From NCBI GenBank assembly GCA_002298155.1, contig DBME01000413.1, positions 12,619-28,885 on the forward strand: 16,267 nucleotides of DNA, written 5' to 3'. A program made the position numbers and the translations under genes. Positions 14,806 through 16,267 of the stretch are shown piece by piece (the stretch's first letter is position 1; each line of letters begins with the position of its first letter). The DNA is from Holophagaceae bacterium UBA706 (lineage in GTDB: Bacteria; Acidobacteriota; Holophagae; Holophagales; Holophagaceae). The notes beneath the pieces are model-generated. The model saw only the letters and a list, made by a program, of their open reading frames with translations. It made no database searches and was not told the DNA's origin.

Positions 14806-14997
14806 CTAGTGGTGGGGGAGGATATACGCCATCCCCCAGGAGATGACTTTGTCGCAGGCCCACAGGAAGACTCCCACGAACGCCGACACGATCACCACCG
14901 AGTAGGCGGCGCTAAGGACCTTCTGCTTTCCGGGCCAATCCACGCGCTTGAGTTCCGCGAGGAGTTCCTTGACCTGATGTTTGATCGTCGTAATCAA
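14806..14997 (-). CDS. secE: Preprotein translocase subunit SecE
   Basis: The product is 63 residues, the usual size for single-span SecE. An amphipathic N-terminal helix with the conserved KELLAELKRVDWPGKQKV segment is followed by one transmembrane span (about residues 30-50, AAYSVVIVSAFVGVFLWACD). SecE clamps SecY in the SecYEG channel in the inner membrane. The frame has no ATG near its start. I chose TTG at 14997 because GGGAG lies 6 bases upstream. A TTG at 15027 would add ten residues (MKALENREIP) but has no good ribosome binding site and begins six bases after a hairpin stem. The gene identity is firm and the start moderate. It is followed by nusG after 13 bases and ends in TAG. Confidence 0.94.
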   Translation of the reverse strand: MITTIKHQVKELLAELKRVDWPGKQKVLSAAYSVVIVSAFVGVFLWACDKVISWGMAYILPHH

Positions 14998-15033
14998 CGG
15001 GATCTCCCGGTTTTCAAGCGCCTTCAATCAATA

Positions 15034-15059
15034 GGCCCCAGCGGTCATTTGCTGGGGCC
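15034..15059 (-). terminator. Hairpin between tRNA-Trp and secE
   Basis: A 9-bp perfect stem (GGCCCCAGC at 15034-15042 with GCTGGGGCC at 15051-15059, loop of eight) lies 9 bases after the encoded CCA of the tRNA. On the minus strand it is followed by TATTGATTG, a weak U-rich tail. It may release some transcripts after the tRNA or mark the tRNA 3' trailer for processing; readthrough must reach secE unless a promoter was missed. Confidence 0.5.
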
Positions 15060-15068
15060 GAGCAAGAA

Positions 15069-15144
15069 TGGCAGGGGAGACAGGTTTCGAACCCGCGACC
15101 TGCGGATTTGGAGTCCGCTGCTCTACCAGCTGAGCTACTCCCCT
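15069..15144 (-). tRNA. trnW: tRNA-Trp (anticodon CCA)
   Basis: The 76-base minus-strand sequence folds as a cloverleaf: acceptor AGGGGAG/CTCCCCT, D arm GCTC/GAGC, anticodon stem GCGGA/TCCGC with loop CTCCAAA giving anticodon CCA, and a T arm GCGGG/CCTGT with loop TTCGAAA (two G-U pairs in the T stem). Discriminator base G is followed by an encoded CCA end (15071-15069). It lies between rpmG and secE on the same strand and is probably cotranscribed with tuf, a common arrangement. The TTCGAAA loop and G discriminator are standard for tRNA-Trp. Confidence 0.98.
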
Positions 15145-15163
15145 CTGGGCTTTGCAAGGAAGG

Positions 15164-15187
15164 GGGATCCCGCCGGAGCGGGATCCC
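15164..15187 (-). promoter_or_regulatory. Hairpin between rpmG and tRNA-Trp
   Basis: A 10-bp perfect GC-rich stem (GGGATCCCGC at 15164-15173 with GCGGGATCCC at 15178-15187, tetraloop) starts 12 bases after the rpmG stop and ends 19 bases before the tRNA. The following minus-strand bases, CCTTCCTTGC, are pyrimidine-rich but not a U tract. A likely role is protecting the 3' end of the tuf-rpmG mRNA after tRNA processing, or partial termination. Confidence 0.5.
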
Positions 15188-15199
15188 ATTCTGCCTTAC

Positions 15200-15349
15200 C
15201 TACTTGCCTTCGCGGTGGAGCTTGTGGCCCCCGCACGAGCGGCAGTGCTTCTTGAATTCCAGCTTGCCCGTCGTGGTGCGCTTGTTCTTCGTGGTGGTGT
15301 AATTCTTGCGCTTACACTCGGTGCACAGAAGTTGGATGATGTCACGCAT
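15200..15349 (-). CDS. rpmG: 50S ribosomal protein L33
   Basis: The product is 49 residues (family 49-55). It begins MRDIIQLLCTECKRKNYTTT and contains the L33 pattern KNKRTTTGKLEFKKHC. Two CxxC pairs, C9/C12 and C36/C39, mark the zinc-binding form of L33, which is more sensitive to zinc supply than the cysteine-free paralogs some bacteria also carry. It sits near the E site of the 50S subunit. The ATG at 15349 follows the tuf stop by 12 bases, with AAGGA about 7 bases upstream. Ends in TAG. Placement between tuf and tRNA-Trp/secE is a known gene order. Confidence 0.97.
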   Translation of the reverse strand: MRDIIQLLCTECKRKNYTTTKNKRTTTGKLEFKKHCRSCGGHKLHREGK

Positions 15350-15361
15350 GGCGTGGATCCT

Positions 15362-16267
<906 letters not shown>

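Overview
This window is a core information-processing locus. Almost everything lies on the minus strand, so transcription runs from high to low coordinates. The gene order is tuf (5' part off the window), rpmG, tRNA-Trp(CCA), secE, nusG, rplK, rplA, rplJ, rplL, rpoB, rpoC, the classical bacterial elongation factor / secretion / ribosomal protein / RNA polymerase cluster. DNA is GC-rich with strong G/C preference at third codon positions. A cysteine-rich insert in the RpoB N-terminal region, together with long RpoB (1463 aa) and RpoC (1414 aa) subunits and the presence of secE, rpmG and an outer-membrane barrel, suggests a diderm, GC-rich lineage. From memory of similar inserts I favour Acidobacteriota, perhaps the Holophaga/Geothrix group, but this is inference and was not checked by search.

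Layout by region, in transcription order. 16267-15200 holds the C-terminal 301 residues of EF-Tu and ribosomal protein L33. 15187-15034 holds a tRNA-Trp gene between two GC-rich hairpins. 14997-14160 holds secE and nusG. 14159-11960 holds the L11, L1, L10 and L7/L12 genes with short spacers; two of the spacers (nusG-rplK and rplK-rplA) share a repeated hairpin/sequence module. 11959-11617 is a 343-base structured spacer before rpoB. 11616-2932 holds rpoB and rpoC, closed by a strong intrinsic terminator at 2878-2909. After it come a stand-alone predicted outer-membrane beta-barrel protein (2536-1871) and, behind its own candidate promoter, a coupled pair at the left edge: a CBS-domain sugar nucleotidyltransferase and a Gfo/Idh/MocA-type oxidoreductase that runs off the window. 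The pair looks like the start of a surface-glycan or nucleotide-sugar cluster.

How the genes work together: EF-Tu, L33, tRNA-Trp, L11, L1, L10 and L7/L12 serve translation; the L11/L10/L12 stalk recruits EF-Tu. RpoB and RpoC form the RNA polymerase core, NusG binds it and links it to the ribosome or Rho, and SecE is part of the SecYEG channel.

I found no exotic defence, mobile or CRISPR system. The points most worth a second look are the eight-cysteine double zinc-ribbon-like insert in RpoB, the dominance of TAG stop codons (9 of 12 genes), the repeated leader module around rplK, and the lack of any leader before rplJ.
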